Shown here in pieces: positions 1-8,328 of a stretch of 64,000 nt of DNA (its first letter is position 1; every line of letters begins with the position of its first letter). Source of the DNA: Actinacidiphila rubida. Lineage in GTDB: Bacteria; Actinomycetota; Actinomycetes; Streptomycetales; Streptomycetaceae. The stretch is from contig NZ_FODD01000034.1 in assembly GCF_900110255.1 (NCBI RefSeq), positions 30,328 to 94,327 on the forward strand, read 5' to 3'. The notes beneath the pieces were generated by a model that was not told the origin of the DNA, did not search any database, and saw only the letters and a program-made list of their open reading frames with translations. The position numbers and the translations under genes were made by a program.

Positions 1-166
1 GGCCCGCCACGCGCAGCAGGAAACGCCGGTGCAGCTCCCAGGACCCGGTGTCGCCGGGGTCGTTCGCGCCCCGGGGGCCCATGCCGGCGGTCGTGCCCGT
101 CGTTCCCGAGGCGACCGTGGTGTTCGTGGTACCCGTGGTGTCCGTGGTGTCCGTATGGCTCGTCAT
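1..166 (-). CDS. LanB-like dehydratase, N-terminal fragment (runs off window)
   Basis: Only the first 55 codons are inside the window. The ATG at 166-164 lies 14 nt after the stop of the dehydrogenase gene and follows a GGGGA-type ribosome site. A Thr/Gly-rich leader of about 40 residues precedes WELHRRFLLRVAG. That phrase resembles the start of LanB-type (thiopeptide/TOMM) dehydratases, which glutamylate Ser/Thr on a precursor peptide using Glu-tRNA so that dehydroamino acids can form. Its place at the end of an F-protein/YcaO/SagB operon supports the reading. The catalytic region is not visible, so the exact subfamily (full-length LanB, or the split glutamylation half found in thiopeptide clusters) is open. 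Confidence 0.55.
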   Translation of the reverse strand, partial: MTSHTDTTDTTGTTNTTVASGTTGTTAGMGPRGANDPGDTGSWELHRRFLLRVAG

Positions 167-180
167 GGCCGTCCCCGCCG

Positions 181-1836
181 TCAGGCGATCTCGGAGCGGA
201 AGTCGGCCGGGCGCGGGCGCTCGTGGCCGATCATCATGGTCAGCAGCGGGATCTCGCCGGTCGCGTCGAGCCCCAGCTCCTCGGTGTACGAGATGGCGTC
301 GAAGCCGAGGGCCACGCCGCAGGACAGGCCGGCCGCGGCCGCCGCGGTGTAGACGGCCTGGGAGACGCCGCCGACCACCGCGTTCACCAGCCGGTACCCG
401 CGGTCGCCCACGGCGTCCAGGACGCTGCGGGTGCGGGCCGCGGGCACCATGACCGCGGCCGCCTGCTCCAGGTTGTAGTTCGCGAGGAAGTAGTTGCGCT
501 GCAGGAACTCCCCGGGCGCGCCCGCGCGCAGCAGCCGCAGCGATCCGTCGGCGGCGTCGTACACGTAGCTGCCCTGGTCGATGCCGGCGACGTGGTTGAC
601 GAACACGTACAGCCGGGTCAGCGGGCGGTCCCCGGCCGGCTCGGTGTCGCTGTCGAGGCGTCCGGCCGCGTGCGCCGCGGCGAGCACGGTCGACAGGTGG
701 CGCGCCGGCATCGGGGTGACGGCCTGGAAGCGGCCGAAACTACTGCGCCTGCTGCGCAGGGCGGTCCGTACCCCGAGGTCCAGCGCGTCGGGCGCGGGCA
801 GCGCGGTGCGCTCCCCGCCGGGTTCGACCGGCAGCGCGAGCGCGGGGTCGAGGGCGCCGGGAGCGGGCCGGGACGCCGCGCCCGCCAGCGTGGCGTCGTG
901 CATGGCCTTGACGGTCTCGAACGCGGTGACCGAGCGGGACCGCTCCCGGTCGGCGTGTGCCACCCGTACCGGCCCGGAAGGCGGGCCGTCCACCGCGCCG
1001 GCCGGCGAGCCGCCCGGGGCGGTGGTGTCCGGCCCGGCCTCGGTGCCCTGCGGGAGGGGGTCCGGGTCGCCGGCCCAGCGCAGCGGCACGACCGCGAACA
1101 CCCCCTCCTCGTCCGCGTCCAGGCCGAGGAGCCCGCCGAGCGCGGGCTCGTCGAACCACAGCGCGGGCCCGATGTGCAGGCCGTGGGCGCGGGCCCAGAT
1201 CCGCCAGGTCTCCAGCAGGGCGCCGGTGTCCATGGTCACGACGTGGTAGCTGAAGCTGTTGTACTTGAAGGCGTTCTGCCAGAACCGCACGCCGAGGACG
1301 AGGAACTGCCGGTGCCCGGCGGCGGGTTCGCCGACGGCGGCGCGCACCTGCGGCGTGACGTCGCCGGTCAGCAGCCGTCGCACGGCGTGCTGCTGCGTGT
1401 CGTAGTAGTGGACGCCGGGCGTGAGCGGGCCCCCGGGCCCGGCGATCCAGTGGACGCCTACGGGGTAGAGGCCGCCGCCCGACGCGCTGCCGCGCGACCA
1501 GTTGGCCTGCGTGTACATCGGCAGCGTGCCCAGGTCGGAGTTGGCCTGCACGGCGAGCCTACGGCCGGTCAGGCCGTAGGAGTCCTGGAGCATCCCGGCG
1601 AGCAGCGGAAGCGTGAACGCGCCCGTGCCGCGCGGCCCGTGGAGTCCCCGCTCGACGGTGGCCCCAGTGGCTCCGGCAGTCGGCGTCGGACCGGACGGCA
1701 GCGGGAAGAGCGGCGCGTCCGGGAAGTACTTCCCCTTGCGCGGCCGGTCCGCCCAGTCCGGCACCCAGTCGGCGGGCTCCATGGGATAGCGGCCCCGCCG
1801 GACGATGGCGGTCGCGTACTCCTGGGCGTATCCCAC
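181..1836 (-). CDS. SagB/ThcOx-type azoline dehydrogenase (TOMM maturation)
   Basis: 551 residues from a GTG at 1836-1834 preceded by GAGAGGA at good spacing. The frame is open further upstream, and a TTG overlapping the YcaO stop is an alternative start that would add a Thr/Ala-rich stretch. The sequence has the double nitroreductase look of large SagB-like enzymes: LDALSYG-type core replaced here by the region GMLQDSYGLTGRR near residue 100, SRGSASGGGLYP near 140, HYYDTQQHAVRRL near 170, and a second nitroreductase half ending in YTEELGLDATGEIPLLTMMIG. Family members use FMN to oxidise thiazolines and oxazolines, made by the cyclodehydratase, to aromatic azoles. It sits directly downstream of the YcaO gene and upstream of the dehydratase. 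Confidence 0.82.
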   Translation of the reverse strand: MGYAQEYATAIVRRGRYPMEPADWVPDWADRPRKGKYFPDAPLFPLPSGPTPTAGATGATVERGLHGPRGTGAFTLPLLAGMLQDSYGLTGRRLAVQANSDLGTLPMYTQANWSRGSASGGGLYPVGVHWIAGPGGPLTPGVHYYDTQQHAVRRLLTGDVTPQVRAAVGEPAAGHRQFLVLGVRFWQNAFKYNSFSYHVVTMDTGALLETWRIWARAHGLHIGPALWFDEPALGGLLGLDADEEGVFAVVPLRWAGDPDPLPQGTEAGPDTTAPGGSPAGAVDGPPSGPVRVAHADRERSRSVTAFETVKAMHDATLAGAASRPAPGALDPALALPVEPGGERTALPAPDALDLGVRTALRSRRSSFGRFQAVTPMPARHLSTVLAAAHAAGRLDSDTEPAGDRPLTRLYVFVNHVAGIDQGSYVYDAADGSLRLLRAGAPGEFLQRNYFLANYNLEQAAAVMVPAARTRSVLDAVGDRGYRLVNAVVGGVSQAVYTAAAAAGLSCGVALGFDAISYTEELGLDATGEIPLLTMMIGHERPRPADFRSEIA

Positions 1837-1940
1837 GGTCGGTCCTCTCTGGTCTGGTGCGGTGGTGGCGGCCGCGTCGGCGGCGGAGCCGGTCTCGGCG
1901 GTGGCGGATCCGGTGTCGGCGCCGGCCGTGTCGGTCGGCG

Positions 1941-4022
1941 TCAAGGGAACGGGTGGGGGGCGGAGTTGAGCTCGTCGGAGCGCAACTCGTGGTCGGCCAG
2001 GCCGGCCTGGTGGAGCGCGGTGCGGGTCCTCGGCATGTGCAGGGCACGCTGGCGGCTCCACCCGAAGTCGATGGGCAGCAGTCCGGGCACGATCACGCCG
2101 GCGGTGTGGAAACCGAGCCGTCGCTGTTCGGGCATGGTCTGGTCGACGGCGATGGCGTCGAACCCGGCCCGGGCGAGCTGCCCGACGACCTGTTCGACGT
2201 CGTCGCGGAGGTCGGTGCCGGGGGTGAGGGTGTCGCGGGCCAGACCGGCCACGGTGGTCAGGGCGCGCGGGCCGCCGCGCAGCAGGAAGTCGGCGTGGCG
2301 GGCCATCTCCGGCAGCCCGTAGAGCAGGGGATGGTCGTGCAGGACGTGCACCCGGCCGAAGTCGGCGGCCATCGCCCGCAGTCGCCGCTCCTCGCGCACC
2401 GTGCGGCGGCGCAGGTTCACCGCGTCGGTGGCGATCTCGCAGAGTCCCGCGGCGAGCGCGGCCTCGGGGTCGAGCCCGGCGCCCGCGCCGAAGCACAGCC
2501 GGCCGAGGCCGCCGTCGACGCGCTCCGCGACGGCGGTGACGACGGGTACCGGGAAGCTGATCCGCGTGTCGAAGAACCGGGCGCGGTACCCGTACATCGC
2601 CAGCCGGTCGATCATCGCGCGGGTCTCGGGGCTGCGGCTGGTGGTCGCGTCGATCTCGGTGAGCGGCGCGCGGGCGTACCAGGCGAGCAGGAACGCGTCG
2701 CGTTCGATGACCTCCATCAGGCCGAAGTACACGGCCTCGGCCAGACTCCCGCCGGAGGCACAGCCGTTGGAGCTCTCCTGCACGAAGCGGTTCTCCAGCC
2801 CGCCGGGCGCGTGGTAGTAGGCGATGATCTCGGGCACCAGCACCGGCCGCCGGTCGCGCAGGCTGAAGCCCCAGACCCAGGGGATGGGCCGCGCCGGGTC
2901 GAACGGGCGGACACCGGGTTCGGCGCGGTGGAACTCCTCGGTGTACAGACCGCAGGTCCGCGGGTCCAGGGCCTGCTCGCCCAGCTCGTCGTACGAGGCG
3001 GTGACGCTGGTGCGGCGGGCCCGGGGACGCATTCCGGCGCTGCGCTCCAGTCCTTCGAGCAGGCCGACGCGCACGCTGGAGCGGTAGCGCGGGGTGTGGC
3101 CGCCCCAGAAGCATTCCCGCAGGTAGTCGCCGGAGCGCAGGAAGAACGAGCCCACGACCGAGGAGGTGGACGCCGACGCGAGGTCGGGCACGACGGACGG
3201 GCCGAGCATGCCGGCCGCCGGGTTGACGTAGGCCGCGAGCGGCACGTCGTACGCGTCGGCGGGCCGCACCCGGAACTCGTCCGGTGCGCGCTTGGGCGAA
3301 CTCGGCGGCTCCACCCGGGCGGTCTCCGCGCTGTCGGCCACCACGTCGCCGCACCGCGGGCATTCGGCGTCGGGGACGACGGTGAACGGCGTGACGGCCA
3401 ACGTCTCCAGGTCCACGAGGTACGCGTACGGGAACACCGCCGCGCCGCCCGCCGGTCGGCGTCCGTGACCCGTTCCGGCGCCGCCCGGCGTCGGGTGCCC
3501 GGGCCCCGCTCCGGCGCCGCCCGCGTCGCTGCCTTGGCTCGGGTTGCGGGTGGTGCGGCGCGCGGCGACGAGGGCGGTCAGCGCGTCGGTGACGAACGGC
3601 ACGGCCCAGGGCGGGCGTCCCGCCGTCCGGCCGCCGCCGCCGAGTTCGAGCGCCTCGCGCAGACCGCGGGTGCGCACCGCCTGCCAGCGGCGGACGAGGC
3701 AGCGGCGGCAGCCGGGCGTGCCGTCCGGCTCGAACGGTCCGACCAGGGCGTGGTGGCCGTACACGTGCACGCCGACCGGCGCGGACGCGTTCCCTTCGCC
3801 GTCCTCGGCCGGCTCGGCAGCGGAGACGGCCAGTTCGTCGCGCAGGCCGAGCCCGGCGACCGCCGGGCCCTGCGCGCCGGCCGCGGTGCCGCGCAGGGCG
3901 GCGGCCAGCGCGCCGAGGGCGGCCTCCGCCTCGCCGGCGCCGCCGGACGCCGCGGGACCCGGCGCTCCGTCCGCCGCCGCCCGGCCGGGCACCGGCGGGC
4001 GGGACTTGAGGTCAGCGGGCAT
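1941..4022 (-). CDS. YcaO-family cyclodehydratase (TOMM biosynthesis)
   Basis: 693 residues, ATG at 4022, overlapping the end of the F-protein gene by 11 nt, so the two are probably translationally coupled. The N-terminal third carries two CxxC pairs (CRRC near residue 105 and CPRC near 225) of the kind that bind structural zinc. The YcaO domain follows: SSNGCASGG-SLAEA-YFGLMEVIERDAFLLAWYAR near residues 405-440 holds the Glu/Arg residues expected for Mg-ATP binding. The protein ends in a Pro-rich tail (APHPFP), as many azoline-forming YcaO proteins do. The family activates backbone amides with ATP to cyclise Cys/Ser/Thr to azolines. A separate F-protein next door fits the F-dependent (thiopeptide or heterocycloanthracin-like) class rather than a fused C-D enzyme. 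Confidence 0.88.
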   Translation of the reverse strand: MPADLKSRPPVPGRAAADGAPGPAASGGAGEAEAALGALAAALRGTAAGAQGPAVAGLGLRDELAVSAAEPAEDGEGNASAPVGVHVYGHHALVGPFEPDGTPGCRRCLVRRWQAVRTRGLREALELGGGGRTAGRPPWAVPFVTDALTALVAARRTTRNPSQGSDAGGAGAGPGHPTPGGAGTGHGRRPAGGAAVFPYAYLVDLETLAVTPFTVVPDAECPRCGDVVADSAETARVEPPSSPKRAPDEFRVRPADAYDVPLAAYVNPAAGMLGPSVVPDLASASTSSVVGSFFLRSGDYLRECFWGGHTPRYRSSVRVGLLEGLERSAGMRPRARRTSVTASYDELGEQALDPRTCGLYTEEFHRAEPGVRPFDPARPIPWVWGFSLRDRRPVLVPEIIAYYHAPGGLENRFVQESSNGCASGGSLAEAVYFGLMEVIERDAFLLAWYARAPLTEIDATTSRSPETRAMIDRLAMYGYRARFFDTRISFPVPVVTAVAERVDGGLGRLCFGAGAGLDPEAALAAGLCEIATDAVNLRRRTVREERRLRAMAADFGRVHVLHDHPLLYGLPEMARHADFLLRGGPRALTTVAGLARDTLTPGTDLRDDVEQVVGQLARAGFDAIAVDQTMPEQRRLGFHTAGVIVPGLLPIDFGWSRQRALHMPRTRTALHQAGLADHELRSDELNSAPHPFP

Positions 4023-6375
4023 CGACGGCTCCGCCGCGGGTCAGCAGGACGCGGGTGGCGTGCAGCAGGCCGGCACCGAGGTCGGGGGCGTGGACCGGCG
4101 CGGCGAGCAGGTCCCGCCCGGACGCCCGCAGGGACTCCGCGACGCCGGCCCAGGTGGTGCCGGCGTCCACCGCGGGCGCGGCGCTCCCGGTCACGCCGAG
4201 CGAGGCCGGTGCCAGCTCGGCGAGCAACGGGTCTCCGGTGTCCGGGACTTCGGGTGCCTGCGGCTCCGCGGCGAGTTGCACCGCGCCCAGCAGGTCGCGC
4301 AGCGCCTCCAGCGCCGCCTCCCGCCACCGCAGGGCGCTGCCGACCGCCCAGCGCCCGCCGGACCGGGCCAGCACCACCGGCACCGCCCGGGCGCCGGGCG
4401 CGCCCAGGTCGAGGATCTCGACGGGCACCGCGAGCGTGGCCGCCGACCGTACGAGGAAGGTGAGTTCGGGGTCACCGGCGTCCTCCAGGGCCGCCGGGTC
4501 GACGGAGGCGACCGGCACGCGACCGTGCAGGGCCTCCCGCAGCGTGTCGTGGGCGAGGGCGGTCAGCACGGCGCGGGCGGTGGCCTCTTCGGGCGTGCGG
4601 CCCGCCCCGGTGCCGGCGGACGTCGGCTCGACGACCCGGTCGCGGTTGTACGGTCCGAACGGGCGCAGCGCGGCGGCGGGCACGAGGACGGTCTCGCCGC
4701 CGAGCAGCGAGGCGGTCGCGCACCACGCGGCGACGTCCTGGACGCCGAGCCCCGAGTCGACGGCCAGCCGGTCCGCCGCGGCGGTCGCCCACTTGGCGCG
4801 GGCCGCGTCCAGCGCGGCTCCGGTCAGCACCTCGGGCAGCGGCACGACGTGCTCGGCGTAGACCTCGGCGGCGCGGCACAGCGCCCGCAGCCGGGCCCCC
4901 GCGACATGGTGGACGTCGAAAGCGGTGACCGGGCGGGCGGCGCCGTGCCCGGTACTGAGCACCACCGTGCTGACCTTCAGCGGGGTCTGCGCCCACACCT
5001 CGTCGTCGAACGACCGGAAGACGCCCGCGGCCTGCTGCACCAGGACGGCCCGGTCGGTGATCTCGGCGAGTGCCGCCTTGGCGGCGTCCTCCTCGGCGGG
5101 TTCGCCCTCGGTCCGGTCCGCGCGGTCCTCAGCGGCGTCGAGCGCGTCGAGCGCGTCGAGCCGGAACGCTGCGGCGGCCGGGGCGGGCGGGGCCGCGCAG
5201 TCGGGGCACGCCGGGTGCGGCAGCAGGCGTTCGGCGACCGTGTCGAGGGAGTCCAGGTCCTGGACGACGACCTGACCGCGGGTCTCGGCGGGCAGCGCAC
5301 CCGTGGTGAGCCGGAAGACCTCGTAGCCGAGCAGGTTGCCGATCATCGCGGCGACCGGGCCGCGCGCGGTGCCGGGCGCGGGGCGCGGGGCGCCGGGGGC
5401 CAGCGCGCTCCACAGGTCGGCGGCGTGTGCGGGGTCGCCGTTGGCGGACAGCCGCAGGGCGGCGCACCTCCAGCAGCCCGGCGAGTCCTCGGCCGTCAGC
5501 GGCCCGACGACCATCGCACCGCCGAACTCCCAGGCGGGCACCAGCATCCGGCCGGCCGGGACGGCCGCGGACAGCGCGGCACTCTGCCGGGCCGCCTGCT
5601 CTCCGGTGACCAGCACGACGTCGTAGCCATCGAGGTCGTCCCAGCCGAAACCACCCGGGCCGGTGCCGGGTTCGAGGACCCGCAGCTCCACCGGACAGCC
5701 GTCGGCGGCGAGTTCGGCTGCCTCGTCGCGTACCTCGGAGAAGCGGTGGCCGGGGGTGTCGACGCCCGCGGTGACGGCGACGGCCGCGCAGCCGTTGCGG
5801 ATCAGGGAGAGCGCGGCCCAGCGCGCCACCTCGTCGTCGCCGAGGACGGCGACCCGGCTGGTGCGGAACCGCAGGAAGCGCTCGGCGGCACCGTCGGTGT
5901 AATGGTCGACGTAGTCGATCTGCGGGGCGAACCGGCGTGCCACGTCGGCCTCCGGGACCGGTGCGCCCTCGGCGGGCGGCACCGCGTCGCGGGCGAAGCC
6001 ACGCGCGTAGAGCGTGCTGACGAGCCGGGTCACCATGTCGCGCTGTTTGGTGCCGAGCCCCTGGCACAGGCCCTCGACGGTCGTGTCGCCGGTGAGGTGG
6101 GGCACGATCAGCGAGGCGAAGCGGTAGGCGGACGGCATGACGACGCTGAAGCCGCCGCGGGCGTTGTGGAAGTGCACCCCGGTGGGCGTCTGCGTGTAGA
6201 GGACGTCGCGCCGGATGCGCGGCCGGGTCCCGGCGATCTTCGCGTAGGCGGCGTCGGCCGCGGCGGCCGCGCGCGCCGGGTCGGCCGGGCCGCCTCCCGT
6301 GGCGCTGCCGGCCGGGGCGGTCCCGCTCGCCGCGTTCTCCGTGGTCGCCGTGTCCGGTGACACCATGTCAGTCAC
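4012..6375 (-). CDS. TOMM F-protein: leader-peptide-binding, ocin-ThiF-like
   Basis: 787 residues from a GTG at 6375-6373 that overlaps the SARP stop in a GTGA; ATG at 6366 is an alternative. After an Ala/Gly/Pro-rich leader, residues about 50-120 (RRDVLYTQTPTGVHFHNARGGF) look like the winged-helix leader-binding domain. A degenerate E1/ThiF-like fold follows (VAVLGDDEVARWAAL-LIRNG near 185; DVVLVTGEQ), and a zinc-type HPACPDC motif lies near residue 385. Such proteins do not adenylate a substrate; they bind the precursor leader and present it to the YcaO enzyme. The length is in the range of stand-alone F-proteins of thiopeptide clusters. No precursor-peptide gene is in the window; it probably lies beyond position 1. 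Confidence 0.82.
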   Translation of the reverse strand: MTDMVSPDTATTENAASGTAPAGSATGGGPADPARAAAAADAAYAKIAGTRPRIRRDVLYTQTPTGVHFHNARGGFSVVMPSAYRFASLIVPHLTGDTTVEGLCQGLGTKQRDMVTRLVSTLYARGFARDAVPPAEGAPVPEADVARRFAPQIDYVDHYTDGAAERFLRFRTSRVAVLGDDEVARWAALSLIRNGCAAVAVTAGVDTPGHRFSEVRDEAAELAADGCPVELRVLEPGTGPGGFGWDDLDGYDVVLVTGEQAARQSAALSAAVPAGRMLVPAWEFGGAMVVGPLTAEDSPGCWRCAALRLSANGDPAHAADLWSALAPGAPRPAPGTARGPVAAMIGNLLGYEVFRLTTGALPAETRGQVVVQDLDSLDTVAERLLPHPACPDCAAPPAPAAAAFRLDALDALDAAEDRADRTEGEPAEEDAAKAALAEITDRAVLVQQAAGVFRSFDDEVWAQTPLKVSTVVLSTGHGAARPVTAFDVHHVAGARLRALCRAAEVYAEHVVPLPEVLTGAALDAARAKWATAAADRLAVDSGLGVQDVAAWCATASLLGGETVLVPAAALRPFGPYNRDRVVEPTSAGTGAGRTPEEATARAVLTALAHDTLREALHGRVPVASVDPAALEDAGDPELTFLVRSAATLAVPVEILDLGAPGARAVPVVLARSGGRWAVGSALRWREAALEALRDLLGAVQLAAEPQAPEVPDTGDPLLAELAPASLGVTGSAAPAVDAGTTWAGVAESLRASGRDLLAAPVHAPDLGAGLLHATRVLLTRGGAVDAR

Positions 6376-7796
6376 GCCTCCGTCGGGTGCAGGTCCACGG
6401 CGCCGTGCCGGGGGGTCGGGGTGGTGGTGCGTGCGGTCCGCGCGGTGCGGGCGCCGACGCCCTCCGCGGCGGCGGCGCGGGCGAAGGCCCGCAGCAGCTC
6501 GTGCATGCGGTAGTGGCCGCGCGGCCCCTCCTGGAGGAGGCCGGCGCCCACCAGGCGGTCGAGCACTCCTTCGCCGCTGATCAACGCGCCCTCCGCGGTG
6601 CCGGGTTCGGCGTCGTCGGGGGCGGCGGCGGCCGGCGGGTGACCGCTACGTGCGGCCGTTCCGGACGGGGCGGCTCCGAGCGCCGTTCCGTTCCGCGCTG
6701 TAGCGCTCGGCCCTGTACCGGCCGGCCCTGTACCGCTCGCCCCTGTCCCGGCCGGCGTGCCCGCGGCGGCGCTCGCGGTGCCGGGCGGGCGTTCCGTGCC
6801 GGGCGCGTGCGGAGTCCGGGGGGCGGCGCCCGGACCGGCCGGGGTCCCGACGCGACGGTCCGCACGGTGGCCGGCGGGTGCGGCCGCGGCGGATCCGTCG
6901 GAGTGCGCGGGGGCGGAGGCGGAGGCGGGCTCGGAGGCCGGATCGGGACTGCCGCGCAGGATCTCCAGCTCCAGGCGCTGGAGTGCGGGCCCCGGGTCCA
7001 CGCCGAGCTGGTCGGCGAGGTGCTCCTTGGCCTTGCGGTACTCCGACAGGGCCTCGGCGCGGCGCCCGGCGCGGCGCAGGGCCTCCATCAACTGCTCGGT
7101 GAAACGCTCGTGCAGCGGATGCGCGCGGGCCGCGGGCCAGATCTCGGCGAGCGCCTCCCGGTGCCTGCCGCACGCCAGTTCGAGGTCGAAGACCCGCTCG
7201 ATGGCCCGCAGCCACTCCTCTTTCAGCCGCGGGACCTCGTCCCGGTGCAGCAGATCGGAGTGCACATTCGCCATGAGCGGCGGTTTCCAGAGGGCCAGTG
7301 CGGCGCGGAGCAGGCGCAATTCGGTGTCGGCGTCGCCGGCCGAATAGGCCTGGACCAGGAGCTCCCGGAACTCGACCAGATCGAGGGTCTCCGCGTCCGC
7401 CGTCAGGCGGTAACCGCCGGGAACAGCCTCGATGGCATTGCCGGACACACCGTATTTACCGAACAGGCGGCGGAGCCGCAGGACACAGCTGTGCAAAGCG
7501 GGTTTCGCCTGGGCCGGAGTGGCCTCGCCCCAGATAACTCGCTGCAGGAATTCCGTGGAGACCGCGGAATTCGCGTGCAATAACAATGCGGCGAGCAGTG
7601 ACGCGGGCCGGGACGGCTGCAGGGCGACCGAGTCGCGGCCATCGGTGACGCTCAGCAGACCCAGCACGGTGAACCGGGTACGTCCCTCACGTGGCACCGC
7701 CGTGGCGGCATCTGCCGAGGTCAGCACGTTGTTCTCGGACTTCTCGCGCGCGTTCTCACGGTTCGCGCGCGCATCGTGTCGCACTCCACCACACAC
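6372..7796 (-). CDS. SARP (AfsR/DnrI-type) pathway activator with orphan C-terminal winged helix
   Basis: Up to 474 residues from a GTG at 7796; in-frame GTGs at 7784 and 7727 are alternatives, and I cannot choose firmly. Residues about 40-130 are the OmpR-like winged-helix DNA-binding domain (FTVLGLLSVTDG; VLRLRRLFG; IEAVPGGYRL). Residues about 140-285 are the bacterial transcriptional activation domain. A Gly/Ala/Thr/Pro-rich stretch of about 140 residues follows, then GLLQEGPRGHYRMHELLRAFAR, which resembles the winged helix after an NB-ARC ATPase; the ATPase itself is missing. Leucine codon TTA at 7583-7581 would make translation depend on the bldA tRNA. The gene leads the TOMM operon, so it probably activates it. 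Confidence 0.85.
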   Translation of the reverse strand: MCGGVRHDARANRENAREKSENNVLTSADAATAVPREGRTRFTVLGLLSVTDGRDSVALQPSRPASLLAALLLHANSAVSTEFLQRVIWGEATPAQAKPALHSCVLRLRRLFGKYGVSGNAIEAVPGGYRLTADAETLDLVEFRELLVQAYSAGDADTELRLLRAALALWKPPLMANVHSDLLHRDEVPRLKEEWLRAIERVFDLELACGRHREALAEIWPAARAHPLHERFTEQLMEALRRAGRRAEALSEYRKAKEHLADQLGVDPGPALQRLELEILRGSPDPASEPASASAPAHSDGSAAAAPAGHRADRRVGTPAGPGAAPRTPHAPGTERPPGTASAAAGTPAGTGASGTGPAGTGPSATARNGTALGAAPSGTAARSGHPPAAAAPDDAEPGTAEGALISGEGVLDRLVGAGLLQEGPRGHYRMHELLRAFARAAAAEGVGARTARTARTTTPTPRHGAVDLHPTEA

Positions 7797-7896
7797 GTCA
7801 CCGTTCCCGTAGCCCCGTGCGACCGCCGGGTGCAGGGCAGGGGTGTGCCGAGCAGAGCAGCGATCGACCTACCGCACACATCGGCGATCGGGGACG

Positions 7897-7925
7897 ACAG
7901 TACGACAGGGCCTTTATGTTGTCCA
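7897..7925 (-). promoter_or_regulatory. Putative sigma-70-type promoter of the SARP/TOMM operon
   Basis: On the minus strand TGGACA (7925-7920), a 17-nt spacer and TACTGT (7902-7897) match a vegetative -35/-10 pair well. Transcription would start near 7890, leaving a 5' leader of about 95 nt or more before the SARP start. An inverted repeat ATACT-tcgc-AGTAT sits upstream at 7982-7995 and could be a regulator site. The call rests on pattern only. Confidence 0.5.
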
Positions 7926-8247
7926 GAGCAAAGTGCAGCTCAACCGGGCTCCGCGGGCACCCCGATGGTAAGCAAACGGACATACTTCGCAGTATTGCGG
8001 GAGTGTGAATGCCGGTTTTCCGGGCGCGACCCCCGGGGCGTCTTTCTTTTGCCGCCCCGATCACCCCGAGGAAGTGGTGCCGGAAAGGTTTAACGGCCCG
8101 GTTCCCCTGGTTTACCCGGCGGTCGCCGAGGTGCGTATGCCCCCCGCGCCCCCATCCGTACACCCGCCGGCTCGGGTGGCGCTCGCGCCCGGGTCGCACC
8201 TGGGTCGCGTCGCAGTTCGCGCGAGGCGCGAGCGGAACGGCCGGCAC

Positions 8248-8277
8248 TTGACAGCGCACGCCCGCCTGATTTCACTG
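8248..8277 (+). promoter_or_regulatory. Putative hyi-glxR promoter
   Basis: TTGACA at 8248-8253 is a perfect -35 box. The -10 is weaker: TTCACT at 8271-8276 with a 17-nt spacer. The start point would fall near 8283, just upstream of the inverted repeat at 8298-8314, which suits repression by a roadblock. The gcl promoter has nearly the same geometry. Confidence 0.45.
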
Positions 8278-8287
8278 TTCCACAAGA

Positions 8288-8314
8288 CAGAAACTAACTT
8301 CCGCAATACGGAAG
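8288..8314 (+). promoter_or_regulatory. Shared operator-like element upstream of hyi
   Basis: CTTCCG-CAATA-CGGAAG (8298-8314) is a perfect inverted repeat preceded, 11 nt upstream of TTCC, by CAGAA at 8288. The same arrangement (CAGAA, 6 nt, TTCCGCA, 4 nt, GGAAG) recurs upstream of gcl at 11352-11378. The right arm abuts the ribosome site GAAGGGGAG of hyi. A repressor of the allantoin/glyoxylate pathway (IclR/AllR-type in other actinomycetes) is a plausible binder, but none is encoded here. Confidence 0.6.
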
Positions 8315-8328
8315 GGGAGCGGACTCCC

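Larger units (their letters stand above)
7797..8328. other. Divergent intergenic region between the TOMM operon and hyi
   Basis: This 532-nt gap contains no convincing gene; the frames that stay open lack family resemblance. It holds a minus-strand promoter for the TOMM operon (7897-7925), a small perfect inverted repeat ATACT-tcgc-AGTAT (7982-7995) about 60 nt upstream of that promoter's -35 box, and the promoter and operator of hyi (8248-8314). The stretch around 7900-8000 is visibly less GC-rich than its surroundings. Confidence 0.6.

Noticed and set aside
29..452. Plus-strand frames opposite the TOMM genes at the left edge
   Set aside because: Translations are Arg/Ala/Gly-rich, with no start signals or homology; the minus strand carries the real genes.
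181..3363. One 1060-codon minus-strand frame covering the SagB-type gene and most of the YcaO gene
   Set aside because: Beyond about 1836 the frame is Arg/Ala-rich nonsense across the YcaO region. The family motifs place the real YcaO in another frame and the SagB start at the GTG near 1836.
7797..8328. A RiPP precursor-peptide gene between the SARP and hyi
   Set aside because: No short frame on either strand ends in a Cys/Ser/Thr-rich core behind a ribosome site. The precursor is more likely left of the window.
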